Positions 1 through 7,830 of a stretch of 64,000 nt of DNA are shown here, one piece after another. The translations under genes and the position numbers were made by a program. Under the pieces are notes generated by a model. That model did no database searches, was not told where the DNA came from, and was given only the letters and a program-made list of their open reading frames with translations. Origin of the DNA: Arthrobacter sp. SX1312 (GTDB lineage Bacteria; Actinomycetota; Actinomycetes; Actinomycetales; Micrococcaceae); the NCBI RefSeq assembly GCF_002929295.1, contig NZ_PJIM01000003.1:248001-312000 (forward strand), in the 5' to 3' direction. Position 1 is the first letter of the stretch, and the number at the start of each line of letters is the position of its first letter.

Positions 1-99
1 GATGGCGCGGGGGTCGGAGAGCAGGACCGAGGTGTCGACGACGTAGCTGCGACGGTGGTGCGATGCATCGGGCGATGGTGCGGTGGTGCTTGTGGCCAT
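1..99 (-). CDS. PhoH-family / PIN-domain protein, N-terminal fragment
   Basis: The minus strand has an ATG at 99 that opens a frame of 33 codons running off the window edge. A Ser/Thr/His-rich lead is followed by SYVVDTSVLLSDP, where Asp22 is the first acidic residue of a PIN nuclease domain. This is the usual start of actinobacterial PhoH-like ATPases, which join an N-terminal PIN domain to a PhoH P-loop NTPase domain. The ATPase half lies outside the window, so a stand-alone PIN protein cannot be excluded. A GGAG sits 5 nt before the ATG. The gene lies downstream of uppS on the same strand, with a 150-bp gap. Confidence 0.6.
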   Translation of the reverse strand, partial: MATSTTAPSPDASHHRRSYVVDTSVLLSDPRAI

Positions 100-249
100 G
101 TGGACTCCGCTCCGGGGTGAGCCCACCCCGACGTCGTAGGGTTGACGCGGGCACGGATCCGAACCCCCGTCGATGGCTCGACCCTACGCCTCCCGTCCGT
201 ACGGCGCGCGCCGGACGCGTCGTGTCGGTGGTGAAGGAACGGTGAACTC

Positions 250-1017
250 TCAGGAACCGAAACGGCGCTGTCGTCGGCCGAAGTCGCGCAGGGCACGCAG
301 GAAGTCGACGCGGCGGAAATCGGGCCACAGGGCCTCGCAGAAGTAGAACTCGCTGTACGCGCTCTGCCACATGAGGAAGCCGGAGAGCCGCTGCTCGCCG
401 GAGGTGCGGATGACGAGGTCCGGGTCCTGCTGGCCGCGCGTGTAGAGGCGGGAGGAGATGTGCTGGTCCGTCAGCTCCTCGGCGAGCGTCTCCAGCGACA
501 TCCCGCGGGCCGCGGCGTCCCGCATGAGCTCCTTGACGGCGTCGACGATCTCACGCCGCCCCCCGTAGCCCACCGCGACGTTGACGTGGATCCCGTCGAT
601 CCTCTCCGTGGAGGCGGCGAGGTCCACGAGCTTGCCGCTGAGGTCCTCCGGCAGCAGGTCGAGGGCGCCGACGGGCTGCACCCGCACCCGGTTGCTCTCG
701 CCCAGGCGGTCCAGGGTGTTGGCGATGATGTCGAGGAGTTGGTCGATCTCCTCCTGGGGCCGGCCCATGTTGTCGGTGGAGAGCATGTAGAGCGTGACGA
801 CGTCGACGCCGAGTTCCTCGCACCAGCCGAGGAACTCGTGGATCTTGTCAGCGCCGGCCTGGTGGCCGTGGCTCGTCGGAGCGCCCGCGAGCTTCGCCCA
901 CCGCCGGTTCCCGTCCACCATGACGCCGATGTGGTGGGGGATCCGCTCGGGCGCGAGGTGACGCTGCAGCCTGCGCTCGTAGAAGCTGTAGCCGACTTCG
1001 GGGAACTTCCACGTCAC
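250..1017 (-). CDS. uppS: Isoprenyl transferase (Z-farnesyl-diphosphate synthase type)
   Basis: This cis-prenyltransferase condenses isopentenyl diphosphate units to make the polyprenyl phosphate carrier for cell-wall synthesis. The signature HIGVMVDGNRRW lies near the N-terminus, with catalytic Asp at about residue 35, and the C-terminal half carries VAVGYGGRREIVDA and IRTSGEQRLSGF. The overall pattern recalls the short-chain mycobacterial Rv1086 enzyme more than the long-chain paralogue (from memory). An in-frame GTG at 1029 falls inside the ribosome-binding sequence AGGAGG, so I prefer the GTG at 1017, giving 255 residues. A TATAAG box on the minus strand at 1122-1127 may be its promoter. 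It is divergent from the hemolysin III gene. Confidence 0.93.
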   Translation of the reverse strand: MTWKFPEVGYSFYERRLQRHLAPERIPHHIGVMVDGNRRWAKLAGAPTSHGHQAGADKIHEFLGWCEELGVDVVTLYMLSTDNMGRPQEEIDQLLDIIANTLDRLGESNRVRVQPVGALDLLPEDLSGKLVDLAASTERIDGIHVNVAVGYGGRREIVDAVKELMRDAAARGMSLETLAEELTDQHISSRLYTRGQQDPDLVIRTSGEQRLSGFLMWQSAYSEFYFCEALWPDFRRVDFLRALRDFGRRQRRFGS

Positions 1018-1199
1018 GCCCGGCAGCACCTCCTGAGTCCATGCTCCGGCGGGTCCGGAGCGTCGCCGCGACGGAACACCGGCGCCTTGCGCATACCTCT
1101 TCCTACCGTACCGGCAGTCGCCTTATAAAGACCTGCACCGCCGCCGTCGAGCTGTTGCGCATGCCTCGTCCGCCGCCGCCCGCAGGCATCGCCGTGGGC

Positions 1200-1212
1200 T
1201 AGAATCCGGGCT
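1200..1212 (+). promoter_or_regulatory. -10 box of leaderless hemolysin III promoter
   Basis: TAGAAT at 1200-1205 is followed by 7 nt and then the ATG at 1213, so transcription should begin at or next to the start codon. No Shine-Dalgarno sequence is present, and no clear -35 element was seen. Confidence 0.55.
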
Positions 1213-1965
1213 ATGACCCCGCACGACCAGGCCCCCCACTCCCGCCCGTCGGACACCGCCGGCGGCCGCACCGCGGCGCTCGAGGACACGGTCGGTTCGG
1301 TGGCGGGACCCCTCGCGGACGCCCTGGCCGCCAAGCCGCTGTGGCGGGGCTGGATCCATGCGGTCGCGACCCCGTTGGCGGTCGCGGCCGGGATCGTCCT
1401 CGTGGCGCTCGCGCCGACGCCGGCACTGAGGATCACCTCCGCCATCTACGCCTTCACCGGCGTGCTGCTCTTCGGCGTCAGCGCCGTCTACCACCGCGGG
1501 AACTGGAGCCCCCGGGTGAAGGTGGTGCTGAAACGCCTCGACCACACCAACATCATGCTGGTCATCGCCGGCTCCTACACGCCGCTCGCCTGGGCGCTGC
1601 TGGAGCCGGGGAAGGCCGAGACGCTGCTGTGGATCATCTGGGGCGGCGCGATCGCCGGGGTGCTGTTCCGCAACCTCTGGGTCGATGCCCCGCGCTGGCT
1701 GTACGTCCCGATCTACGTGGCGCTGGGCCTCGGCTCGGTGTTCTACATGCCCGATTTCTTCAGGGCCGACGTCGCCGCTGCCGTCCTCATCTGCGTGGGA
1801 GGCGTGCTCTACATCGTGGGTGCCGTGTTCTACGGGATCAAGCGTCCCAACTTCTCGCTGCGCGTGTTCGGTTTCCACGAACTCTTCCACGCCTTCACCG
1901 TGGCGGCCTTCGCGGCGCATTTCATCGCGATCATGCTGGCCGTCCTGAACCCGGACCAGGCCTGA
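1213..1965 (+). CDS. Hemolysin III / TrhA (PAQR-like) membrane protein
   Basis: The 250-residue protein has a hydrophilic N-terminus of about 45 residues and seven predicted membrane segments. It carries the conserved polar positions of the HlyIII/YqfA family: a histidine in VYHRGNW after the second helix, HTNIMLVIAGSYTP in the middle, and GFHELFHAFTVAAFAAHF near the end, whose histidines form the presumed metal site. Family members are linked to membrane energetics; haemolysis is only a historic label. It is convergent with the small membrane protein gene, which ends 10 bp away. The same neighbour relationship with uppS is known in Mycobacterium (Rv1085c/Rv1086). Confidence 0.9.
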   Translation: MTPHDQAPHSRPSDTAGGRTAALEDTVGSVAGPLADALAAKPLWRGWIHAVATPLAVAAGIVLVALAPTPALRITSAIYAFTGVLLFGVSAVYHRGNWSPRVKVVLKRLDHTNIMLVIAGSYTPLAWALLEPGKAETLLWIIWGGAIAGVLFRNLWVDAPRWLYVPIYVALGLGSVFYMPDFFRADVAAAVLICVGGVLYIVGAVFYGIKRPNFSLRVFGFHELFHAFTVAAFAAHFIAIMLAVLNPDQA

Positions 1966-1975
1966 CTGCAGCGAC

Positions 1976-2329
1976 CTAGCGGTTGTCCGGGCCGTGCTTC
2001 CCGCCGGGCATGGGCCGCCCGGCATCGTCGGGGCCCTGCGCGCCACCCCGGCGGTCGTCGCCGGCGGCCCCGCCGTCGGCTGCGCCGCCCGGATCAGCGG
2101 CGCCGGCCTCGCGCCGGGCTCGTGCCTGGTCCACCTCCGCGGTGTAGCGGACGCGGCGGATGCGCTTGGTCATATCGCGGATCAGGAGGATGACCAGCAC
2201 GACGACGAAGAGGGTGGCCAGGAACCCGAGGGTCCCGGGCGTCACGGACGCCGGGTCCAGCCCTGGTTTCAGCGTCGGATCGCCCGACGGCGTCATCGTC
2301 GTTGCAGCCAGGCTGAGGTCAAGGAACAC
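1976..2329 (-). CDS. Small single-pass membrane protein (Rv1083-position)
   Basis: The 117-residue protein has one strong membrane helix at about residues 33-51 (FLATLFVVVLVILLI). A basic juxtamembrane stretch follows, with a charged, Gly/Ala-rich tail. It lies immediately downstream of mca on the same strand. In Mycobacterium a small conserved protein (Rv1083) sits in the same place between mca and the hemolysin III gene, so it probably belongs to that conserved set. Its function is unknown. The start is GTG at 2329 with no obvious ribosome site; the ATG at 2296 is an alternative. Confidence 0.7.
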   Translation of the reverse strand: MFLDLSLAATTMTPSGDPTLKPGLDPASVTPGTLGFLATLFVVVLVILLIRDMTKRIRRVRYTAEVDQARARREAGAADPGGAADGGAAGDDRRGGAQGPDDAGRPMPGGKHGPDNR

Positions 2330-2421
2330 GCAGGCACCACTTTCGAAACTCGCAGCGGATCACGATGACCGCCGCAGGCAATTCTACGCGGGATAGAACT
2401 GGCCCGTGGACCGGGAGGGTC

Positions 2422-3348
2422 CTACGCGTCGGCGGTGATGCCCGCGAAGAAGTCGTGCTCGGGCAGCTGCGACTCCACCCTCGAGGCGATGAGCGAGTAG
2501 TCCTCCCACGGCCACACCTTCTGTTGCATCTCGATCGAGACGGCGAAGAAGAAGCCCTCGGGGTCCACCTGGGTGCGGTGCGCGAGGAGCGCCCGCTCGC
2601 GGTGCCCGAAGAAGTCGGCGCAGTGGATCTGCGTGGTGGTCGCGTGGGTGGGCGCGGGCGGCTGGTGCCCCTCGGCGTCGGACTCGAGCCACTGGGCGAT
2701 GCGCTCGGCGTAAGGGGACTGCAGGCCGGCCTCCTCGAGGGCGAAGTGCAGGGCACGGAACCGTTCGGGATTGAACGCGCGGTCGTAGTAGAGCTTGGAC
2801 GCACTCCACGCCGCGCCCGTCCCGGGGTAGCGCCCCGGATCGGCCGCGGCCTCGAAGGCCTCCACGGCCACGCGGTGGGCCATGATGTGGTCGGGATGCG
2901 GGTAGCCCCCGTTCTCGTCGTAGCTGACGATCACGTGGGGGCGGAACTCGCGGACGAGCTTCACGAGGGGTGCGGCCGCCCGCTCGAGCGGCTGCAGGGC
3001 GAAGCACCCGGCCGGCAGGTCGGGCAGCGGATCGCCCTCGGGCAGTCCCGAGTCCTCGAAGCCGAGCCACCGGTGCCGGACGCCGAGCTCGGCGGCGGCG
3101 CGGGCCATCTCCAGCCTGCGGAGGCCCGGGAGGTCGCGCTTGCCGTGCGCATCGTCGTTCATCGCCGCATTGAGGATGTCGCCGCGCTCGCCACCGGTGC
3201 AGGTCGCGACCATCACCTCTGCCCCGGCCGCCACGTAGCCGGCCATCGTGGCCGCACCCTTGCTCGACTCGTCGTCCGGGTGGGCGTGGACTGCGAGGAG
3301 GCGGAGACCCTCGCGGGACTCGCCGGGCTGATCCTGGGGTGGCAACAC
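2422..3348 (-). CDS. mca: Mycothiol S-conjugate amidase
   Basis: Mca cleaves mycothiol S-conjugates to a mercapturate and GlcN-inositol, a detoxification route limited to actinobacteria. The zinc-binding motif AVHAHPDDE is at about residues 19-27 and the second metal-binding stretch HPDHIMAH follows mid-protein, with DENGGYPHPDH between. The length of about 308 residues fits Mca rather than the related deacetylase MshB, and the C-terminal WPWEDYSL stretch fits too. The open frame extends upstream to 3453, but that part is Arg/Pro-rich and overlaps the divergent DUF4307 gene. GGAG lies 3 nt before a GTG at 3348 and 6 nt before a TTG at 3345, so the start is one of these. Confidence 0.92.
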   Translation of the reverse strand: MLPPQDQPGESREGLRLLAVHAHPDDESSKGAATMAGYVAAGAEVMVATCTGGERGDILNAAMNDDAHGKRDLPGLRRLEMARAAAELGVRHRWLGFEDSGLPEGDPLPDLPAGCFALQPLERAAAPLVKLVREFRPHVIVSYDENGGYPHPDHIMAHRVAVEAFEAAADPGRYPGTGAAWSASKLYYDRAFNPERFRALHFALEEAGLQSPYAERIAQWLESDAEGHQPPAPTHATTTQIHCADFFGHRERALLAHRTQVDPEGFFFAVSIEMQQKVWPWEDYSLIASRVESQLPEHDFFAGITADA

Positions 3349-3413
3349 GCGCTCCTGGCTTGTCGGGGGAAGAACGGAGGAGGCGCCCGGAGGGGGCCGC
3401 CGTCGACGGGCGG

Positions 3414-3425
3414 TAAAATGGGAGC
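3414..3425 (+). promoter_or_regulatory. -10 box of DUF4307 gene promoter
   Basis: TAAAAT at 3414-3419 lies 6 nt before the GTG at 3426, which predicts a leaderless transcript. The intervening GGGAGC could alternatively serve as a very close ribosome site. Confidence 0.5.
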
Positions 3426-3860
3426 GTGAGCTCCGCCGGAACGCCAACACCAAGAGTAGCCAATCGCTACGGCACCCCCAAGCCGAAGAGGCCGATGGGC
3501 CGTGTGCGGATGCTGGTCATCGCCGTGGTCCTCGCAGCCGTGGCAGCGATCGCCGCCGTCGCCCTCACCACGGGCAGCCCGCCGGTGTCCTCGAAGGACG
3601 TCGGTTTCTCCCTCGCCTCGGACGAACTGGCGAGCGTCGATTTCGAGGTGACGAAGGATCGCTCGGCGACCGCGCAGTGCGCCGTGCAGGTGCTCAGCGA
3701 GAACTATGCGGTGGTCGGCTGGAAGACCGTGACCATCGGCCCGAACAGCGCCGAGGAGGGCGCCAACGACGGCGGGACCACGGCGCACCGGACCGATGTC
3801 CGGCTCGATTCGCCCGGCGTCTCCGGCGGTGTCAACGCCTGCTGGATCGTGGAGGACTGA
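3426..3860 (+). CDS. DUF4307 membrane-anchored protein
   Basis: The 144-residue protein has a basic N-terminus, one membrane helix at about residues 28-48 and an extracytoplasmic beta-rich domain. Conserved-looking features are the DVGFSLAS and VDFEVTKD stretches and two cysteines at the domain edges (in AQCAVQV and NACWIVED) that could form a disulfide. This matches DUF4307, whose mycobacterial member (Rv1081c) also lies between mca and greA. Its function is unknown. It is divergent from mca over a 77-bp gap. The start is GTG. Confidence 0.85.
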   Translation: MSSAGTPTPRVANRYGTPKPKRPMGRVRMLVIAVVLAAVAAIAAVALTTGSPPVSSKDVGFSLASDELASVDFEVTKDRSATAQCAVQVLSENYAVVGWKTVTIGPNSAEEGANDGGTTAHRTDVRLDSPGVSGGVNACWIVED

Positions 3861-3877
3861 CCTCGGCGGCCGGACTG

Positions 3878-3907
3878 CTTGGGTTCTGGCCCTCCCCCCT
3901 CTAGAAT
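3878..3907 (+). promoter_or_regulatory. greA promoter
   Basis: TTGGGT at 3878-3883 and TAGAAT at 3902-3907 are separated by 18 bp. This predicts a transcript starting near 3914 and a leader of about 150 nt before greA. Confidence 0.5.
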
Positions 3908-3913
3908 GGGGGG

Positions 3914-4063
3914 ATACGTTTCGCCCCGCTTCACCGGCGTACCGGCCACCCGGTCCCACGAGGCGGGGTGTTTGCTTGCCGGTGACCTCGGCTGCACTGC
4001 CGGCCCGTCGAGTGACCATGAGCCCCGCCGTCCTGGTGGCGGCCGTACTGAAGGAGTTATCCC
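3914..4063 (+). ncRNA. Structured 5' leader of greA with competing stems
   Basis: Two complementary pairs cross each other. GCCCCGC (3923-3929) can pair with GCGGGGT (3963-3969), and TCACCGGC (3931-3938) pairs perfectly with GCCGGTGA (3978-3985). They form either a pseudoknot or mutually exclusive stems. The first stem is followed by GTTTGCTTG, which is weakly terminator-like. No known riboswitch class is recognised. Confidence 0.35.
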
Positions 4064-4558
4064 GTGTCCACGAACAGCGTTCCCATCGCCGCCTGGCTCA
4101 CGCAGGAGTCCTACAACCGGCTCAAGACCGAACTGGACCACCTGTCCGGTCCCGGTCGCACCGAGATCGTCGCCCGCATCGAGCAGGCCCGCTCCGAGGG
4201 CGACCTCAAGGAGAACGGCGGCTACCACGCCGCCAAGGAGGAGCAGGGCAAGGCCGAGGCCCGCATCCGGCAGCTCACGCACCTGCTGGAGAACGCACAC
4301 GTCGGCGAGTCCCCGGCGGACGACGGCGTCGTCGAGCCGGGCATGATGGTGTCCGCGAAGATCGCGGGCGACGTCGAGAACTTCCTCCTGGGCAGCCGCG
4401 AGGTGGCCGGTGACACGGACATCGACGTCTACAGCGAGAAGTCCCCCCTGGGCGCCGCCATCCAGGGGACCAAGGCCGGCGACACCGTCACCTACACGGC
4501 GCCCAACGGCAAGCAGATCACCGTCGAGATCATCTCGGCCACCCCGTACGTGGGCTGA
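4064..4558 (+). CDS. greA: Transcription elongation factor GreA
   Basis: GreA inserts its coiled coil into the RNA polymerase secondary channel and stimulates cleavage of backtracked RNA. The 164-residue protein has the N-terminal antiparallel coiled coil (about residues 10-80), with acidic tip residues in SEGDLKENGGYHAAKEEQ, and a C-terminal FKBP-like domain ending in the typical ...YTAPNGKQITVEI stretch. Actinobacterial GreA usually starts with a short extra segment such as the TNSVPIAAWLTQESY seen here. The start is GTG, 7 nt after AGGAG. A terminator lies about 40 bp beyond the stop codon. Confidence 0.96.
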   Translation: MSTNSVPIAAWLTQESYNRLKTELDHLSGPGRTEIVARIEQARSEGDLKENGGYHAAKEEQGKAEARIRQLTHLLENAHVGESPADDGVVEPGMMVSAKIAGDVENFLLGSREVAGDTDIDVYSEKSPLGAAIQGTKAGDTVTYTAPNGKQITVEIISATPYVG

Positions 4559-4579
4559 CGGTCCGGCTTCACCCGCCGG

Positions 4580-5194
4580 CTACGAGCCGATGCCGAAGCG
4601 GTCCGCCCTCCCGGGGGCGGGCCGCTTCCGTTTGAGCAGGAACGCGGCGAGGACCCCGCCGAGGGCCCCGAAGAGGTGCGCCTGCCAGGAGATGTTCGAG
4701 CCGATCGTGGGCAGGACGCCCCACAGGATGGAGCCGTACGCGAGGAACAGGACGACGGCGAGCAGGATCTGCTTCCAGTCCCGGTTGTAGAAGCCGCGCG
4801 TGATCAGGTAGGTGAAGAGGCCGAACACCACGCCCGAGGCGCCGATGGTGAGCCCGCCGCCGAAGAGCCAGGTGCCGATGCCGGAGGCGAGCCAGCTGAT
4901 GCCGATCGCCGCGGCGAAACGCCGCGCGCCCTCCAGGAAGGCCACGAACCCGAGGACCAGCAGGGGCAGCGTGTTGCTCGCCAGGTGCTGGACACCGCTG
5001 TGCAGGAGCGGCGCGAAGACCACGCCGTCGAGGCCGTCCACGCTGCGGGGTGCGATCCCGAGGGTCCTCACGAGCGTGTCCCCGAGCAGGGCGTTCACCA
5101 GGAACACCGCCCACATCGCCGCCACGAGGCCGACGACGGTGACCAGTCCGGCCTGCGCCCTCCGGGCGAGGGGTTGCACGTCCCCGGCCCTCAC
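4580..5194 (-). CDS. Rhomboid family intramembrane serine protease
   Basis: The 204-residue protein is almost entirely membrane helices. The rhomboid catalytic dyad is visible: Ser120 in GASGVVFGLF and His173 in QAHLFGALGG. The HxxxN motif (His70, Asn74 in HLASN) that shapes the oxyanion site is also present. Rhomboids cut substrates within the membrane; the substrate here is unknown. It is the last gene of a minus-strand operon, and its ATG overlaps the ilvA stop as ATGA, suggesting translational coupling. The first helix is preceded by a short cytoplasmic segment, and there is no extra domain. Confidence 0.9.
   Translation of the reverse strand: MRAGDVQPLARRAQAGLVTVVGLVAAMWAVFLVNALLGDTLVRTLGIAPRSVDGLDGVVFAPLLHSGVQHLASNTLPLLVLGFVAFLEGARRFAAAIGISWLASGIGTWLFGGGLTIGASGVVFGLFTYLITRGFYNRDWKQILLAVVLFLAYGSILWGVLPTIGSNISWQAHLFGALGGVLAAFLLKRKRPAPGRADRFGIGS
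4598..4625 (+). terminator. Rho-independent terminator of greA
   Basis: GCGGTCCGCCC (4598-4608) pairs with GGGCGGGCCGC (4615-4625) through 11 pairs including one G-U, around a 6-nt loop. TTCCGTTTG follows. The hairpin lies within the 3' coding end of the convergent rhomboid gene. Confidence 0.65.
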
Positions 5195-6477
5195 CCCTGG
5201 ACGACCACGGGCTGGAAACCCTCCGCGCGCAGGTTGCTGAGAACCTGCTCGCAGTGCTCGTCGCCCTTGGTCTCCATGTTGATCGTGATCGCCACGTCAC
5301 CCATGCTGATCGATCCGCCCACGCGCGTGTGGTCGACCCCGGTCACGTTCGCGTCCGACTCCGCGATGATCCGGGAGATGGTCGCGAGCGAGCCGGGGCG
5401 GTCGTCGAGGAGCATGCGCACCACGAGGTAGCGTCCCGCGGCCGCGAGACCGCGCTGGATGACCTTCAGCATGAGCATCGGGTCGATGTTGCCGCCGGAG
5501 AGCACCACCACCGTGTTGCCCGGGTCGGCGCCGTCCTCCGTCAGCTTGCCGTCGAGGAGGGCCGCCACACCGACGGCGCCGGCCGGCTCGACGACCATCT
5601 TGGCGCGTTCCAGCAGGAAGATGAGCGCCCGGGCGAGGGAATCCTCGCTCACCGTCACGACGTCGTCCACGAGCTCCCTGATGATGGAGAACGGCAGCTG
5701 GCCCGGCCGGCCGACGGCGATGCCGTCCGCCATGGTCGAGACCTTGGTGAGCGGCACGAGGGCGTCCGCGGCGAGGGACGGCGGATAGGCGGCCGCGTTC
5801 TCCGCCTGCACGCCGATGATGCGGATCTCCCGCCCGAGCTCCTTCGCGCGTGCCTTGACGGCGACCGCCACCCCGGCGAGGAGTCCGCCGCCACCCACGC
5901 CGATGAGGATCGTGTCGACGTCCGGCACCTGCTCGAGAATCTCGAGCCCGAGGGTCCCCTGGCCGGCCACGACGTCCACGTCGTCGAAGGGATGCACGAA
6001 CACCGCACCGGTCTCGTCGGCGTACTTCCGGGCTTCGGCGAGCGCCTCGTCGACGTTGTGGCCGTGCAGCACCACCTCGGCACCGTGTCCGCGCGTCGCG
6101 GCGAGCTTCGGGAGTGCAACGCCGAGGGGCATGTAGATGCGGGCCGAGATGCCCAGCCGCGCGGCCGCCACCGCCACGCCCTGCGCGTGGTTGCCGGCGG
6201 ACGCCGCGACGACGCCGCGGACGCGTTCGGCGTCGGTCAGCTTCGCCATCCGGTTGTAGGCGCCGCGCACCTTGAAGGAACCGGCGCGCTGCAGGTTCTC
6301 GCACTTCAGGGACACGGTGGACCCGGTGATCCGGCCGAGGGCCCGCGACTGCTCGATCGGGGTACGGGCGATGACCCCCTCGAGGGTCCGGTGTGCCGCT
6401 TCGACGTCGGCGAGGGTCACGGCGAGGTCGACGGCGGGGTCGGTCGCGAAATCGGTGGTTGCGGTCTGCTCGGTCAC
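5191..6477 (-). CDS. ilvA: Threonine ammonia-lyase (threonine dehydratase)
   Basis: This PLP enzyme deaminates L-threonine to 2-oxobutyrate, the first step toward isoleucine. The Schiff-base lysine is Lys69 in AGSFKVRGAYN, the phosphate-binding loop is GVGGGGLLAGVA near residue 195, and SGGN lies at about 330. The last 90 residues form one ACT-like domain (RYLVVRMLLDDRPGSLATIS). That is shorter than the two-domain regulatory region of E. coli IlvA and typical of the 400-430-residue actinobacterial type. It overlaps both neighbours by 4 bp (ATGA), so AI-2E permease, ilvA and rhomboid form one translationally coupled unit. Confidence 0.93.
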   Translation of the reverse strand: MTEQTATTDFATDPAVDLAVTLADVEAAHRTLEGVIARTPIEQSRALGRITGSTVSLKCENLQRAGSFKVRGAYNRMAKLTDAERVRGVVAASAGNHAQGVAVAAARLGISARIYMPLGVALPKLAATRGHGAEVVLHGHNVDEALAEARKYADETGAVFVHPFDDVDVVAGQGTLGLEILEQVPDVDTILIGVGGGGLLAGVAVAVKARAKELGREIRIIGVQAENAAAYPPSLAADALVPLTKVSTMADGIAVGRPGQLPFSIIRELVDDVVTVSEDSLARALIFLLERAKMVVEPAGAVGVAALLDGKLTEDGADPGNTVVVLSGGNIDPMLMLKVIQRGLAAAGRYLVVRMLLDDRPGSLATISRIIAESDANVTGVDHTRVGGSISMGDVAITINMETKGDEHCEQVLSNLRAEGFQPVVVQG

Positions 6478-7796
6478 GGGGAGGTCTCTTCCTGGGGGGC
6501 TGGCGCGGCGGTCGGGTCCGGGGTGCTGGCCGGTGACGACGAAGACTGGTGCTCCGCCGGGACCGGCCCGCTAATGCCGGCCCCTCCCCCCTGGGGCCAG
6601 CCCTGCCGGAGCACGACCTCGTCGTCCTCCCAGGCCCTGCGCGAGATGTAGCGGACGGATGAGTTCAGGACCGCCAGGATGGGGACGGAGAACAGGGCGC
6701 CCGGGATCCCGGCGACGATCGTGCCGCCGGCGACGGCGAGGACCACCGCGAGCGGGTGGAGGGAGACGGCCGGTCCCATGACGAGCGGCTGGAGCACGTG
6801 TCCCTCGACCTGCTGGACGAAGAGCACGATCGCGAGCATGATCAGTGCGTTCACCCACCCGTTGGCGACGAGCGCGAGCAGGACGGCGACGGAGCCGGTG
6901 GCCAGTGCGCCCACGACGGGGATGAAGGACCCGAGGAACACGAGGACGCCGAGCGGCAACGCCAGGGGCACCCCGATGATGGCGGCCCCCACGCCGATGC
7001 CGATCGCGTCCACGCCCGCGACGAGGATCTGGACGCGGACGTAGCGCGCCATGGACAGCCACCCCGTGCGGCCGGCGCCGTCGACAGCTGCCCGTGCGCG
7101 GACCGGCGCGAGTCCGACGACGAACCGCCAGATCCCGGGGCCGTCGAGCATGAAGAAGATCAGCGAGAACACGGTGAGGAAGATCCCCGCGGCGATGTGC
7201 CCCGCGGTGGACCCGAAGGAGAGGGCGCCGCTGAGGATGGAGGCGCTGTTGTCCTGGATCGCGCCGCCGAGGTCCTGCAGGTACTGGTCGATCTGCGTCG
7301 CGGTGAGCTGGAGGGGGCCCTGGGACAGCCAGTCCAGCAGCTGCTGCACCCCCGCGGCGGCTTCCCCCCACAGGCTCGCCATCCCGACCGTGAGCTGCTG
7401 GCCGACGAGCAGGAGGGCTGCCACGATGACGCCGAGGAACCCGACGAGCGTCATCGCGACGGCGAGGCCGTTCGGGACGCGCCGGCGATGCAGCGCGATC
7501 TTCAGCGGCATGAGCAGCGCGGCGAGCAGGCCCGCGATCATGAGGGGGATGACGAGCACCGAGATCCAGCTGAGGAGGTAGATCAGCACGCCCCCGACGA
7601 CGATGACGAGTCCCAGCCGCCAGGCCCAGGAGGCGGCGATGCGCAGGGCGAAGGGGACGTCCGACCGCCCGTCGGTCCGGACGGGACGGGGCACGAGCGC
7701 GGCCCGGTCCTGCGACGGTCCGGGGAGGGTCACAGCACCGCGGCTCACGGCGCGCTGCAAGGCGCGCTGGGGGTTCGCTCCGCGGAGACGATGCAT
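6474..7796 (-). CDS. AI-2E family transporter (PerM-like permease)
   Basis: The 440-residue protein has about eight membrane helices in the AI-2E/UPF0118 arrangement. Two helix pairs lie at the N-terminus, a large periplasmic amphipathic region rich in Gln/Leu follows (QQLTVGMASLWGEAAAGVQQLLDW), then a helix bundle containing GSFIPVVGALATG. A Pro/Ser/Ala-rich cytoplasmic tail ends the protein. Known members export autoinducer-2 or act as Na+/H+ antiporters, so the substrate here is open. AAGGA lies 8 nt before the ATG at 7796; the frame upstream of this is Arg/Gly-rich and probably untranslated. It heads the operon with ilvA. Confidence 0.88.
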   Translation of the reverse strand: MHRLRGANPQRALQRAVSRGAVTLPGPSQDRAALVPRPVRTDGRSDVPFALRIAASWAWRLGLVIVVGGVLIYLLSWISVLVIPLMIAGLLAALLMPLKIALHRRRVPNGLAVAMTLVGFLGVIVAALLLVGQQLTVGMASLWGEAAAGVQQLLDWLSQGPLQLTATQIDQYLQDLGGAIQDNSASILSGALSFGSTAGHIAAGIFLTVFSLIFFMLDGPGIWRFVVGLAPVRARAAVDGAGRTGWLSMARYVRVQILVAGVDAIGIGVGAAIIGVPLALPLGVLVFLGSFIPVVGALATGSVAVLLALVANGWVNALIMLAIVLFVQQVEGHVLQPLVMGPAVSLHPLAVVLAVAGGTIVAGIPGALFSVPILAVLNSSVRYISRRAWEDDEVVLRQGWPQGGGAGISGPVPAEHQSSSSPASTPDPTAAPAPQEETSP

Positions 7797-7830
7797 GGCC
7801 CAATCCTTCCATAGAACCCGCGCGCGCCCG

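Noticed and set aside
4018-4063. Possible leader peptide (MSPAVLVAAVLKEL...) before greA
   Set aside because: The frame does not stop before greA and runs far into it, so it is not a discrete leader ORF.
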